DNA of 8,495 nucleotides from Desulfobacteraceae bacterium (GTDB lineage: Bacteria; Desulfobacterota; Desulfobacteria; Desulfobacterales; UBA5616), in contig JAUXEW010000116.1 of the NCBI GenBank assembly GCA_030620375.1, forward strand, positions 1-8,495, given 5' to 3'. Positions 1-6,661 of the stretch are shown piece by piece. Each line of letters starts with the position of its first letter. The stretch's first letter is position 1. The notes beneath the pieces are model-generated. The model was not told the DNA's origin and ran no database searches. It saw only the letters and a list, made by a program, of their open reading frames with translations. The translations under genes and the position numbers were made by a program.

Positions 1-342
1 GTCAGTATTTTCCGGATCAATGAGACTGAGAGACGGCATACCGTAAGATGTAAACGCGATAGCGTATTTCCACATGTGCATGCTGTTATGATCCCAATCC
101 CGAAAAGTATCACCCGAAGCTTCAAGACTGCTGTATTGGCGAACCACATATTTCCATTGGCCTTTTTCATCTTCCAATAGCATGCGCTCACCGATGGGTT
201 TGAAATAGCTTTTACCGTCAGGCATCCCCAGCGGTAAAAAATTGTATAACCATATACCGCCACTTATAACCAATACAATAACCCCGGCATAAAGGATCGT
301 CTTGATGCCCTTTTTGGATTTGGTTTTTTCTTTTTTTTTCAT
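1..342 (-). CDS. N-terminally anchored membrane protein of unknown function (3' end cut by window)
   Basis: I do not recognise this protein. The frame is open for 114 codons from ATG 342 to the window edge without a stop, so the C-terminus is missing. It begins with a very basic stretch (MKKKEKTKSKKGIK), followed by one hydrophobic segment at about residues 15-36 (TILYAGVIVLVISGGIWLYN), then a soluble region rich in aromatic and charged residues (for example KGQWKYVVRQY near 76-86 and HMWKYAIAF near 104). This predicts a single signal-anchor helix with the bulk of the protein outside the cytoplasmic membrane; no signal-peptidase or lipobox Cys is seen. The start is supported by a GGGAG Shine-Dalgarno 6 bases upstream. 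The 77-base gap and a promoter-like pair in front suggest it is transcribed separately from the acyl-CoA genes. The coding call is good; the function is unknown. Confidence 0.8.
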   Translation of the reverse strand, partial: MKKKEKTKSKKGIKTILYAGVIVLVISGGIWLYNFLPLGMPDGKSYFKPIGERMLLEDEKGQWKYVVRQYSSLEASGDTFRDWDHNSMHMWKYAIAFTSYGMPSLSLIDPENTD

Positions 343-394
343 ATCCCACTCCCATTTAGGGTGATATTTTTTTTTAACGCCGTTACCCTGAAGT

Positions 395-423
395 ATAATA
401 CATTTTGGCGGCTTTATTCTCAA
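395..423 (-). promoter_or_regulatory. Sigma70-like promoter for the membrane-protein gene
   Basis: On the minus strand TTGAGA (423-418, 5 of 6 to TTGACA) is followed after exactly 17 bases by TATTAT (400-395, 5 of 6 to TATAAT). Transcription would start near 388, giving a leader of about 46 bases before ATG 342. The -35 box overlaps the TGA stop codon of the upstream flavoprotein gene (422-420). This is a match by eye to the consensus only, with no experimental support. Confidence 0.5.
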
Positions 424-1577
424 GCCTTTGCAATAACAGACTCCGGGAGCTTCCGGCTGAGGATGTCTACGGTTTCTTCTACCATGTCTTCAAGAATGCG
501 GGCCGCCGGCTTGATTTCTTTAATAAGGCCCGAGACCTGACCGGCGAACGGGCCGATATACTCCCTTTCGTCGGCTTTGGTGAACATCCCCACCATAGCC
601 GAAGCAAACAGCACCTGAGTCGGAAACCCAAGTGGCTCTAACCCGGAATTTTCCCAAAGATCATGAAAATGATTGTAGGTAGCCCGGGATGTTTTTCCGG
701 TGTACAGATAGCTCCTCCGGGTATCTTCATCAGTAGCCTTAAGAATCGCATCTTTCTGGACATCCAGTGCCCCCCCCTCAACAGAAGCTAAAAATCGGGT
801 GCCGACCCAAACCCCGATACAACCGACGGCAAGTGCAGCTGCTATGCCCCGCCCATCACCTATACCCCCGGCCGCCAACACCGGTGTAGGAAATGCCGCG
901 TCTATGGCCTGAGGCCAGAGGGCCACGGATCCGATCCGCCCTGTGTGACCACCGCCTTCATGTCCCTGGGCAACAACCAGATCGGCTCCGGATTTCGCAA
1001 TTTTTCCTGCGTTTCTCGTGTTACCGGAAATTCCCAGGACTTTAACACCGGCGGCATGGGCATCCGGAACCATAAAACCGGGGTTTCCCAGCCCTGCACA
1101 GAATAAGGGAATCTTTTCCTCTATACATACCCTTACGGCTGCATGAGGCCGCATGGCGGTGGAACCGAGTTTAAAGCTCCCTTCACTATCCGGTAGTCCC
1201 ATTTCTTCTTTTATCTTCATTATCCAGTCATAATGGGCCTTAGGGAGAGTTTTAAGCACTTCAGTTAGGGAAATTTCCTGTGGTCCTTTAAATTCCTGGT
1301 CTCCGGCACTAACCGTCTGGCTGGGAAGTAAAAGATCCACACCATACGGTTTATCCGTTAATTTTTTAATTTCCAGAATGGCATCTCGCATCTCATCCAC
1401 AGTATAACCGGCGGCCCCTAAAACACCAAGTCCTCCGGCTTCAGATACTGCCACAACCAGTTCAACGGTTGCCCCGGTCTTTTCTCCCACCAGGCTGGGC
1501 CCCATACCCGCACTTAATATCGGATATTCAATCCCCAGCATATCGCATAATTTGGTTCGTAATATCGGTCTGGCCAT
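420..1577 (-). CDS. FMN-dependent nitronate monooxygenase/FabK-like oxidoreductase
   Basis: A 385-residue TIM-barrel flavoprotein of the nitronate monooxygenase (2-nitropropane dioxygenase) family. The N-terminal strand reads LGIEYPILSAGMG (about 14-26). AQGHEGGGHTG (about 203-213) carries the family's conserved active-site His (about 206). LAAGGIGDGRGIAAAL and GVWVGTRFLA (about 234-265) form the FMN-phosphate site. Family members oxidise alkyl nitronates, reduce quinones (PA1024 type) or reduce enoyl-thioesters (FabK); some, such as actinobacterial IpdC, act on cyclic acyl-CoAs. The exact substrate cannot be read from the sequence, and the acyl-CoA context favours a thioester. A frame exists from TTG 1592, but ATG 1577 is chosen because a perfect GGAGGAG lies 6 bases before it. 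It follows the crotonase by 36 bases, implying co-transcription. The family call is firm, the reaction uncertain. Confidence 0.85.
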   Translation of the reverse strand: MARPILRTKLCDMLGIEYPILSAGMGPSLVGEKTGATVELVVAVSEAGGLGVLGAAGYTVDEMRDAILEIKKLTDKPYGVDLLLPSQTVSAGDQEFKGPQEISLTEVLKTLPKAHYDWIMKIKEEMGLPDSEGSFKLGSTAMRPHAAVRVCIEEKIPLFCAGLGNPGFMVPDAHAAGVKVLGISGNTRNAGKIAKSGADLVVAQGHEGGGHTGRIGSVALWPQAIDAAFPTPVLAAGGIGDGRGIAAALAVGCIGVWVGTRFLASVEGGALDVQKDAILKATDEDTRRSYLYTGKTSRATYNHFHDLWENSGLEPLGFPTQVLFASAMVGMFTKADEREYIGPFAGQVSGLIKEIKPAARILEDMVEETVDILSRKLPESVIAKA

Positions 1578-1583
1578 GGCAAT

Positions 1584-1590
1584 CTCCTCC
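1584..1590 (-). promoter_or_regulatory. Shine-Dalgarno deciding the flavoprotein start
   Basis: GGAGGAG on the minus strand, 6 bases upstream of ATG 1577. The alternative upstream TTG at 1592 would place this site inside the coding region and has no comparable site of its own, so the shorter 385-residue protein is preferred. Confidence 0.75.
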
Positions 1591-1613
1591 AATCTGAAAT
1601 CTGAAATTTCTTT

Positions 1614-2429
1614 TTATCGCCCCTTAAAGCTCGGTTTACGCTTCTCACCGAAAGCGGTAACGCCTTCCATAAAATCATCCGAATCACAGAGAATCAGCTG
1701 GCAATATCGTTCAAATTCAAGTTGTTCATCTAATCTGTTTCTATCGGATTCGCTGAAAGCTCTTTTGATATAACCGTAAGCTTTCGTGGGGCCCTTTGCC
1801 AGTTTTTCTGCGATGGTCATTACTTCATCCATCAGCACCTCGTCGCCTACGCATTTCCATATCAAACCCCATTCAGCTGCTTTTTCGGCAGGCAGCCGTT
1901 CACCAAGAAAAGCGAGCCCTAAAGAACGGGCGCGACCGATTAATCGTGGAAGAAACCAGGTGCTGCCCATGTCGGGCACTATTCCCAGTTTAGGGCCAAA
2001 GGGTAATATGAAATTTGCCGACTGCGCAGCAACAACAATGTCAGCGGCAAGCGCAAGCCCTATCCCCCCACCGGCCACGACGCCATTCACTGCCGAAATT
2101 ACCGGCTTTTCTAATCGATCAATATCATTAATGAGTGGATTAAAATATATTTTCATAAGCTCCGAAATCATCTCACCAACCGATAAGTCCGGGTACATTT
2201 CATCTTTACTCCCACGATCCATACCCATCAGGTCAGCACCGGCGCAGAATCCTTTGCCCGCCCCTGTGATGATCAACACGTGAATCTTGGGATCTTCGGC
2301 CACACGCTTAAATACAGCCCGGGTGTCCTTCATGAGCGGAACGCTGAGACTATTCAGGGCTTCAGGCCGGTTTAGCGTCAGCACGGCAATTCCATCATGG
2401 CTTTCAAACAGGATATTTTCATAACGCAT
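1614..2429 (-). CDS. Enoyl-CoA hydratase/isomerase family protein (PaaG-like crotonase)
   Basis: A 271-residue crotonase-fold protein of normal length. It binds acyl-CoA thioesters and stabilises an enolate in an oxyanion hole, formed here by KGFCAGADL (59-67) and NGVVAGGGIGLAL (115-127). Aligned by eye with rat enoyl-CoA hydratase, both catalytic glutamates are absent: Glu144 becomes Gly124 and Glu164 becomes Gly145. Instead it has the LGIVPDMGSTWFLPRLIG segment (148-165) and the tail typical of PaaG (1,2-epoxyphenylacetyl-CoA isomerase), where the Asp of the PD motif (Asp153 here) is a catalytic candidate. A double-bond isomerase or specialised hydratase is therefore likelier than a classical beta-oxidation hydratase; aerobic epoxide isomerisation seems unlikely in this setting. 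ATG 2429 has GAGG 8 bases and AAGGA 2 bases upstream. It follows carB by 34 bases. The family is firm, the substrate unknown. Confidence 0.88.
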   Translation of the reverse strand: MRYENILFESHDGIAVLTLNRPEALNSLSVPLMKDTRAVFKRVAEDPKIHVLIITGAGKGFCAGADLMGMDRGSKDEMYPDLSVGEMISELMKIYFNPLINDIDRLEKPVISAVNGVVAGGGIGLALAADIVVAAQSANFILPFGPKLGIVPDMGSTWFLPRLIGRARSLGLAFLGERLPAEKAAEWGLIWKCVGDEVLMDEVMTIAEKLAKGPTKAYGYIKRAFSESDRNRLDEQLEFERYCQLILCDSDDFMEGVTAFGEKRKPSFKGR

Positions 2430-2463
2430 TGTCCTTACCTCTTTTTATGCCTAAAAAATGACA

Positions 2464-5400
2464 CTATTTAATATCGACATGATAGCTTTGCAACGACTTC
2501 ACCTTTCCATGGCCTTGTTTAAAGGACCGGATGCCTTTGGCGCCGGCTATGGCAGCAGCTAAAGTCGTGATATACGGCACTTTGTACTTAATCGCAGCTT
2601 TTCGGATATACGAATCATCATTTATACTCAGCTTGCCGCTGGGTGTATTGATAACAAGTTGTATCTCCTTGTTTTTAATACTGTCTACAATATTGGGACG
2701 TCCCTGATGCATCTTTAAGATGGATTCTGAAGGAATTCCGTTTACCGTCAAAAACTGGTGCGTCCCCCGGGTTGCTTTAATGTTAAATCCCAGGCCATTA
2801 AACTGTTTTGCTACCTCTAAGACCGCCGGCCGATCTTTCTCAGACACCGTTATAAGCACGGTGCCTTCAGCGGGAAGTGTCTGTTGGGCGGCCTCCTGGG
2901 CTTTGTAAAAGGCCAACCCGAAGTTATTTGCAAGTCCAAGCACTTCTCCGGTTGATCTCATTTCCGGGCCAAGAATCGGGTCCACTTCCGGAAACATATT
3001 GAATGGAAAAACCGATTCCTTTACCCCGAAGTGAGGGATCGTTTTTGGCTTGATATCCAGATCAGATATTTTTTTACCCAACATTAACTGGGTTGCGATT
3101 CGGGCCATGGGGATATTGCAGACCTTTGAAACCAATGGTACCGTTCGGGAAGCCCGGGGATTCGCCTCTAAAATATAAACCATATCATCTGCGATGGCAT
3201 ATTGGATATTCATTAGACCGACCACGTTGAGCGCGATGGCAATTTTTTTAGTATACTCATAAATCGTATCAAGATGCTTAGCCGGAATGCTGATCGGCGG
3301 CAGGACACATGCCGAGTCTCCCGAGTGAATGCCGGCCAGTTCGATATGCTCCATAATGGCAGGAACAAATGCATCGTTGCCATCAGAAATCGCATCCGAT
3401 TCCGCCTCAATGGCGTTTTCTAGAAACTTATCGATAAGAATCGGACGATCAGGAGAAACATCTACGGCGACAGCGACATAGTATCTTAACATCTCTTCAT
3501 CATGAATGACTTCCATGCCACGGCCTCCAAGAACATAGGAAGGCCTCACCATAAGGGGGTAGCCTATTCTGTCGGCTACTTTGAGCGCCTCTTCTAAAGT
3601 GCTTGCCATTCCTGATTCCGGCTGTGGTATTCCCAGTTTTCGCATCATGTGGCGAAAGCGGTCCCGGTCTTCCGCCAGATCGATCATATCCGGGGAAGTT
3701 CCAATAATATTAACCCCTAGCCCGGCCAATTCGTTTGCGATATTTAGTGGCGTTTGACCACCAAATTGTACGATCACTCCTTCGGGCTTCTCCTTTTCAT
3801 AAATGCTTAAGACGTCCTCAACGGTAAGGGGCTCAAAGTACAGCTTATCGGACGTATCATAATCCGTGGACACCGTTTCCGGGTTGCAGTTCACCATAAT
3901 TGACTCGAGCCCTTCATCTCTTATGGCAAAAGCGGCATGCACGCAGCAATAGTCAAACTCGATCCCCTGCCCGATACGATTGGGACCGCTGCCCAACACC
4001 ATTATTTTCCGGTTTTTGCTAACTGTCACTTTGTCAGGCGCGTTGTAAGTGGAATAATAATAGGCGGCATCTTCCACACCGCTAACCGGAACAGGCTCCC
4101 ATGCCTCCACAATATCCAGTGCCGCACGGGTTCTTCTAATATCTTTTTCCGGTAGTTGTAATATTTGAGAAAGATATCTGTCAGAGAAACCGTCTTGTTT
4201 GGCTTGCTTTAGCAGGGAATCCGGTAATTGTTTTCCCGCATATAAAAGTAGCTTTTCCTCCAAATCAACCAATTCTTTCATCTGTTCAATGAACCAGGGT
4301 TTAATATAGGTGGTCTCATAAAGCACTTCGATGTCCGCACCTTTTCGCAGCGCTTCGTACATGATGAACTGTCTTTCACTTGAAGGCTCGGCCAAAAGAT
4401 CCATCAGTTGATCTAACGATTTTCGGTTAAAGTCCTTGACAAAACCGAGCCCGTAACGACCATTTTCCAGAGATCGAATGGATTTCTGAAATGCCTCTTT
4501 GTACGTTTTTCCGATGCTCATGACCTCGCCAACGGCCCGCATTTGAGTTCCCAATCGATCTTCTGAACCTTCAAATTTTTCAAATCCCCAGCGGGCGAAC
4601 TTGACGACCACGTAATCTCCCCATGGGGTGTATTTATCTAGAGTGCCTTTCCGCCAGTAAGGAATTTCATCCAATGTCATTCCCCCGGCCAGCATTGAAG
4701 AGATAAGGGCAATTGGAAATCCCGTCGCCTTGGAAGCCAAAGCCGAAGATCTTGAAGTTCTGGGATTGATTTCGATGACGACGACTCTACCGCTTTTGGG
4801 GTCGTGGGCAAATTGGATATTGGTACCGCCAATAACTTGTATGGCCTCAACGATATCATAGGAATATTTTTGAAGCCGATTCTGAAGTGCCGGGTCGATG
4901 GTCAACATCGGTGCAGTGCAAAAGGAATCGCCTGTGTGAACCCCCATTGCATCCACATTCTCAATAAAGCAGACGGTTATCATTTGATTTTTCGCATCCC
5001 GTACCACTTCCAGTTCCAACTCTTCCCATCCAATGACCGATTCTTCAACCAATATTTGACCCACAAAACTTGCTGAAAGCCCTCGGCTGGCTATTGTTTT
5101 CAGTTCTTCCACATTATAGACATGACCACCACCGGTACCTCCCATGGTGTAAGCAGGCCGGATGACAACCGGATAGCCGAGATCTTCCGCAACTCTTTCA
5201 GCTTCCTCAACAGTATAGGCCGGCTCGCTTTGGGGCATTTCAAGTCCCAGACGACCCATGGTTTCTTTAAAAATAATTCGGTCTTCACCGCGTTCAATGG
5301 CATCAATTTGAACCCCTATCACTCGAACCCCATATTTTTCAAGCACACCCGCTTTCGACAGTTCCGAGGTGAGATTAAGCCCACTTTGTCCCCCTAAATT

Positions 5401-5664
5401 CGGAAGAACGGCATCCGGTCGCTCCTTTTCAATAATCTGTGTTAAGGATGACAGGTTGAGGGGCTCGATATAGGTCACATCGGCCATTCCCGGATCTGTC
5501 ATGATCGTAGCCGGATTTGAATTTACCAATACGATCTCATATCCTAAACTCTTGAGTGCTTTGCAGGCTTGTGTTCCGGAATAATCGAACTCGCATGCCT
5601 GCCCAATCACAATAGGACCGGATCCAATTATCAGTACCTTTTTAATATCGTCACGCTTTGGCAT
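2464..5664 (-). CDS. carB: Carbamoyl-phosphate synthase large subunit
   Basis: Synthesises carbamoyl phosphate in the cytoplasm from bicarbonate, two ATP and ammonia delivered by the glutaminase subunit CarA, feeding pyrimidine and arginine synthesis. At 1066 residues it is full length (E. coli CarB is 1073). The two homologous ATP-grasp halves are clear. The first opens with GSGPIVIGQACEFDYSG (15-31) and holds Arg129 and the metal/ATP residues Glu298 and Asn300 in IEINPRTSRS. The second opens with GSGPNRIGQGIEFDY and holds Glu833 and Asn835 in LEANPRASRT. The oligomerisation domain lies between (about 400-550). The last about 130 residues form the MGS-like allosteric domain (GTVLITVSEKD from 934, INTPSGK). 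No frameshift or missing key residue was seen. ATG 5664 has AAAGGAG ending 6 bases upstream. It starts 14 bases after the activase stop; carA is not in this window. Confidence 0.98.
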   Translation of the reverse strand: MPKRDDIKKVLIIGSGPIVIGQACEFDYSGTQACKALKSLGYEIVLVNSNPATIMTDPGMADVTYIEPLNLSSLTQIIEKERPDAVLPNLGGQSGLNLTSELSKAGVLEKYGVRVIGVQIDAIERGEDRIIFKETMGRLGLEMPQSEPAYTVEEAERVAEDLGYPVVIRPAYTMGGTGGGHVYNVEELKTIASRGLSASFVGQILVEESVIGWEELELEVVRDAKNQMITVCFIENVDAMGVHTGDSFCTAPMLTIDPALQNRLQKYSYDIVEAIQVIGGTNIQFAHDPKSGRVVVIEINPRTSRSSALASKATGFPIALISSMLAGGMTLDEIPYWRKGTLDKYTPWGDYVVVKFARWGFEKFEGSEDRLGTQMRAVGEVMSIGKTYKEAFQKSIRSLENGRYGLGFVKDFNRKSLDQLMDLLAEPSSERQFIMYEALRKGADIEVLYETTYIKPWFIEQMKELVDLEEKLLLYAGKQLPDSLLKQAKQDGFSDRYLSQILQLPEKDIRRTRAALDIVEAWEPVPVSGVEDAAYYYSTYNAPDKVTVSKNRKIMVLGSGPNRIGQGIEFDYCCVHAAFAIRDEGLESIMVNCNPETVSTDYDTSDKLYFEPLTVEDVLSIYEKEKPEGVIVQFGGQTPLNIANELAGLGVNIIGTSPDMIDLAEDRDRFRHMMRKLGIPQPESGMASTLEEALKVADRIGYPLMVRPSYVLGGRGMEVIHDEEMLRYYVAVAVDVSPDRPILIDKFLENAIEAESDAISDGNDAFVPAIMEHIELAGIHSGDSACVLPPISIPAKHLDTIYEYTKKIAIALNVVGLMNIQYAIADDMVYILEANPRASRTVPLVSKVCNIPMARIATQLMLGKKISDLDIKPKTIPHFGVKESVFPFNMFPEVDPILGPEMRSTGEVLGLANNFGLAFYKAQEAAQQTLPAEGTVLITVSEKDRPAVLEVAKQFNGLGFNIKATRGTHQFLTVNGIPSESILKMHQGRPNIVDSIKNKEIQLVINTPSGKLSINDDSYIRKAAIKYKVPYITTLAAAIAGAKGIRSFKQGHGKVKSLQSYHVDIK

Positions 5665-5678
5665 AGACGGCTCCTTTA

Positions 5679-6470
5679 TTATGTTTTTTTAATGCCCCGC
5701 CCGCTTGCTTCTGCGTGCAAGGCAGCCCCGAATGCGGAGACAATTTGAGGATGCTCCGGCCGATATAACCTAATCCCCAGTGCCATTTCGGTTCGCTTAA
5801 TCAGTCCGATATCCAAAGCTCCGCCACCGACCATGGCGCACGGTTCCTCAAATTCCACACGGTCCGCCAGTGTTGAAATCTTAGTGGCCAGTGCCTGGTG
5901 TACACCGGCCAGTATATCTTCCTTCGGTGTCCCTTCCGCAACCCGGGACACGGCCTCGGATTCCCCGAATACGGCACAGCTTGTAGTAAACCCTATGGGA
6001 CTATCTGATTTTAAAGAAAGCGCTCCCACCTCACTGAGGTCAATTTGAAGTACACGGGCAATGACTTGTAAAAAACGACCGCTTCCTGCAGCACATCGCT
6101 CGCTGACCACAAAATTAATAATCTTACCTTTTTCATTCACCCGGATCACTTTGGTAGCTTGTCCGCCGACCTCAATGACCGTTCTGACGTCAGGAAACAG
6201 CTGATGAGTCCCCTTTGCACAGCATTTTAAATCACTGATTTGTTCCCCGGCAAAATTTACTCTGGAGGAACCGCAACCGGTAGCGCTTATACGCGCAAAT
6301 TCGGATAAAGACAGATTCCCGATCTTCAAAATCTCCGCTAAGACATTACCGGACGCGATGTTAAAATTCGAACCGGACGGGACCTTATGAAAAAAAGATA
6401 TCTTGCCATTTTTAATAACCACCATTTTCGTTGTGACTGATCCCACATCAATCCCACCGTACCACGTCAT
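5679..6470 (-). CDS. Divergent activase-type ATPase, BzdP/BcrA-D/HgdC family
   Basis: A 263-residue ASKHA-fold ATPase of the family that activates 2-hydroxyacyl-CoA dehydratases or forms the ATPase subunits of class I benzoyl-CoA reductase. Such proteins form dimers holding one [4Fe-4S] cluster and use ATP to push an electron to very low potential. Visible: phosphate-1 loop GGIDVGSVTTK (5-15), cluster cysteines Cys126 (SERCAAGSGRF) and Cys165 (TTSCAVFGE), and adenosine motif MVGGGALD (213-220). The phosphate-2 loop reads EVGGQATK (100-107) where the neighbouring paralogue has DIGGQDAK, so this is a distinct subunit type, resembling BzdP as I recall it. A frame extends to TTG 6494, but ATG 6470 is preceded by GGAGG 5 bases away and is preferred. 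It lies 14 bases before carB and 191 bases after the first activase. The family is firm, the partner inferred. Confidence 0.9.
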   Translation of the reverse strand: MTWYGGIDVGSVTTKMVVIKNGKISFFHKVPSGSNFNIASGNVLAEILKIGNLSLSEFARISATGCGSSRVNFAGEQISDLKCCAKGTHQLFPDVRTVIEVGGQATKVIRVNEKGKIINFVVSERCAAGSGRFLQVIARVLQIDLSEVGALSLKSDSPIGFTTSCAVFGESEAVSRVAEGTPKEDILAGVHQALATKISTLADRVEFEEPCAMVGGGALDIGLIKRTEMALGIRLYRPEHPQIVSAFGAALHAEASGRGIKKT

Positions 6471-6475
6471 ATAAG

Positions 6476-6480
6476 CCTCC
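6476..6480 (-). promoter_or_regulatory. Shine-Dalgarno deciding the second activase start
   Basis: GGAGG on the minus strand, 5 bases before ATG 6470. Starting at TTG 6494 would add eight residues ahead of the nucleotide-binding strand and bury this site in the coding region, whereas ATG 6470 gives an N-terminus of the length usual for the family. Confidence 0.75.
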
Positions 6481-6530
6481 GAAAATCTGATCAAATAGTT
6501 ACGTAAGCGTCGCTCCCTAAATTTGCTGTA

Positions 6531-6538
6531 AAGCGCTT
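6531..6538. other. Short perfect palindrome AAGCGCTT in the leader
   Basis: An 8-base palindrome 61-68 bases upstream of the second activase start. Its core resembles LacI-family operators, but the flanks are not well matched, so a regulatory role is only a possibility. Confidence 0.2.
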
Positions 6539-6541
6539 GTT

Positions 6542-6577
6542 TTAAGGGGAGTGAGTGATTGACGGTCCGCCCCTTAA
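6542..6577. repeat. Inverted repeat, 8-bp stem with 20-base loop
   Basis: TTAAGGGG (6542-6549) and CCCCTTAA (6570-6577) are perfect complements separated by 20 bases. The element lies in the spacer between the two activase genes, 72-107 bases before ATG 6470. On the coding strand no U-tract follows, so it is not an intrinsic terminator for this operon. It could be an operator, an RNA hairpin in the leader or a processing site. Confidence 0.45.
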
Positions 6578-6586
6578 TGTTTTGTT

Positions 6587-6614
6587 ATTATGTTAGGGTG
6601 CAAAACTTGAACAA
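6587..6614 (-). promoter_or_regulatory. Weak promoter-like pair ahead of the second activase
   Basis: On the minus strand TTGTTC (6614-6609, only 3 of 6 to consensus) is followed after 16 bases by CATAAT (6592-6587, 5 of 6). If real, it would give the second activase, carB, the crotonase and the flavoprotein their own transcript, with the inverted repeat in its leader. The -35 box is poor. Confidence 0.25.
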
Positions 6615-6631
6615 GCAATACGAGCGCTAAT

Positions 6632-6649
6632 CCCGTAGCTTGCTGCGGG
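6632..6649. repeat. Imperfect hairpin just after the first activase, possible REP-like element
   Basis: CCCGTAGC (6632-6639) and GCTGCGGG (6642-6649) form an 8-bp stem with one mismatch around two bases, starting 12 bases past the TAA stop of the first activase. GC-rich but with no U-tract on the coding strand, it is more like a REP-type or RNA-stabilising hairpin than an intrinsic terminator. Whether it recurs in the genome cannot be judged from this window. Confidence 0.4.
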
Positions 6650-6661
6650 GAGCTTCAATAG

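Noticed and set aside
375..390. TAACGCCGTTA with an adjacent T-tract as an intrinsic terminator
   Set aside because: The palindrome has a one-base centre and cannot fold into a normal hairpin, and the T-run is on the wrong side for minus-strand transcripts.
1578..1592. Upstream TTG start for the flavoprotein
   Set aside because: The perfect GGAGGAG lies downstream of this TTG and serves ATG 1577.
1786..2283. A 165-codon plus-strand frame opposite the crotonase gene
   Set aside because: It lies wholly antisense to a convincing crotonase, and its composition (Ser/Pro/Ile-rich, no motif) is what the reverse complement of a coding frame gives.
6471..6494. Upstream TTG start for the second activase
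   Set aside because: It lacks a good ribosome site, while ATG 6470 has GGAGG at ideal spacing.
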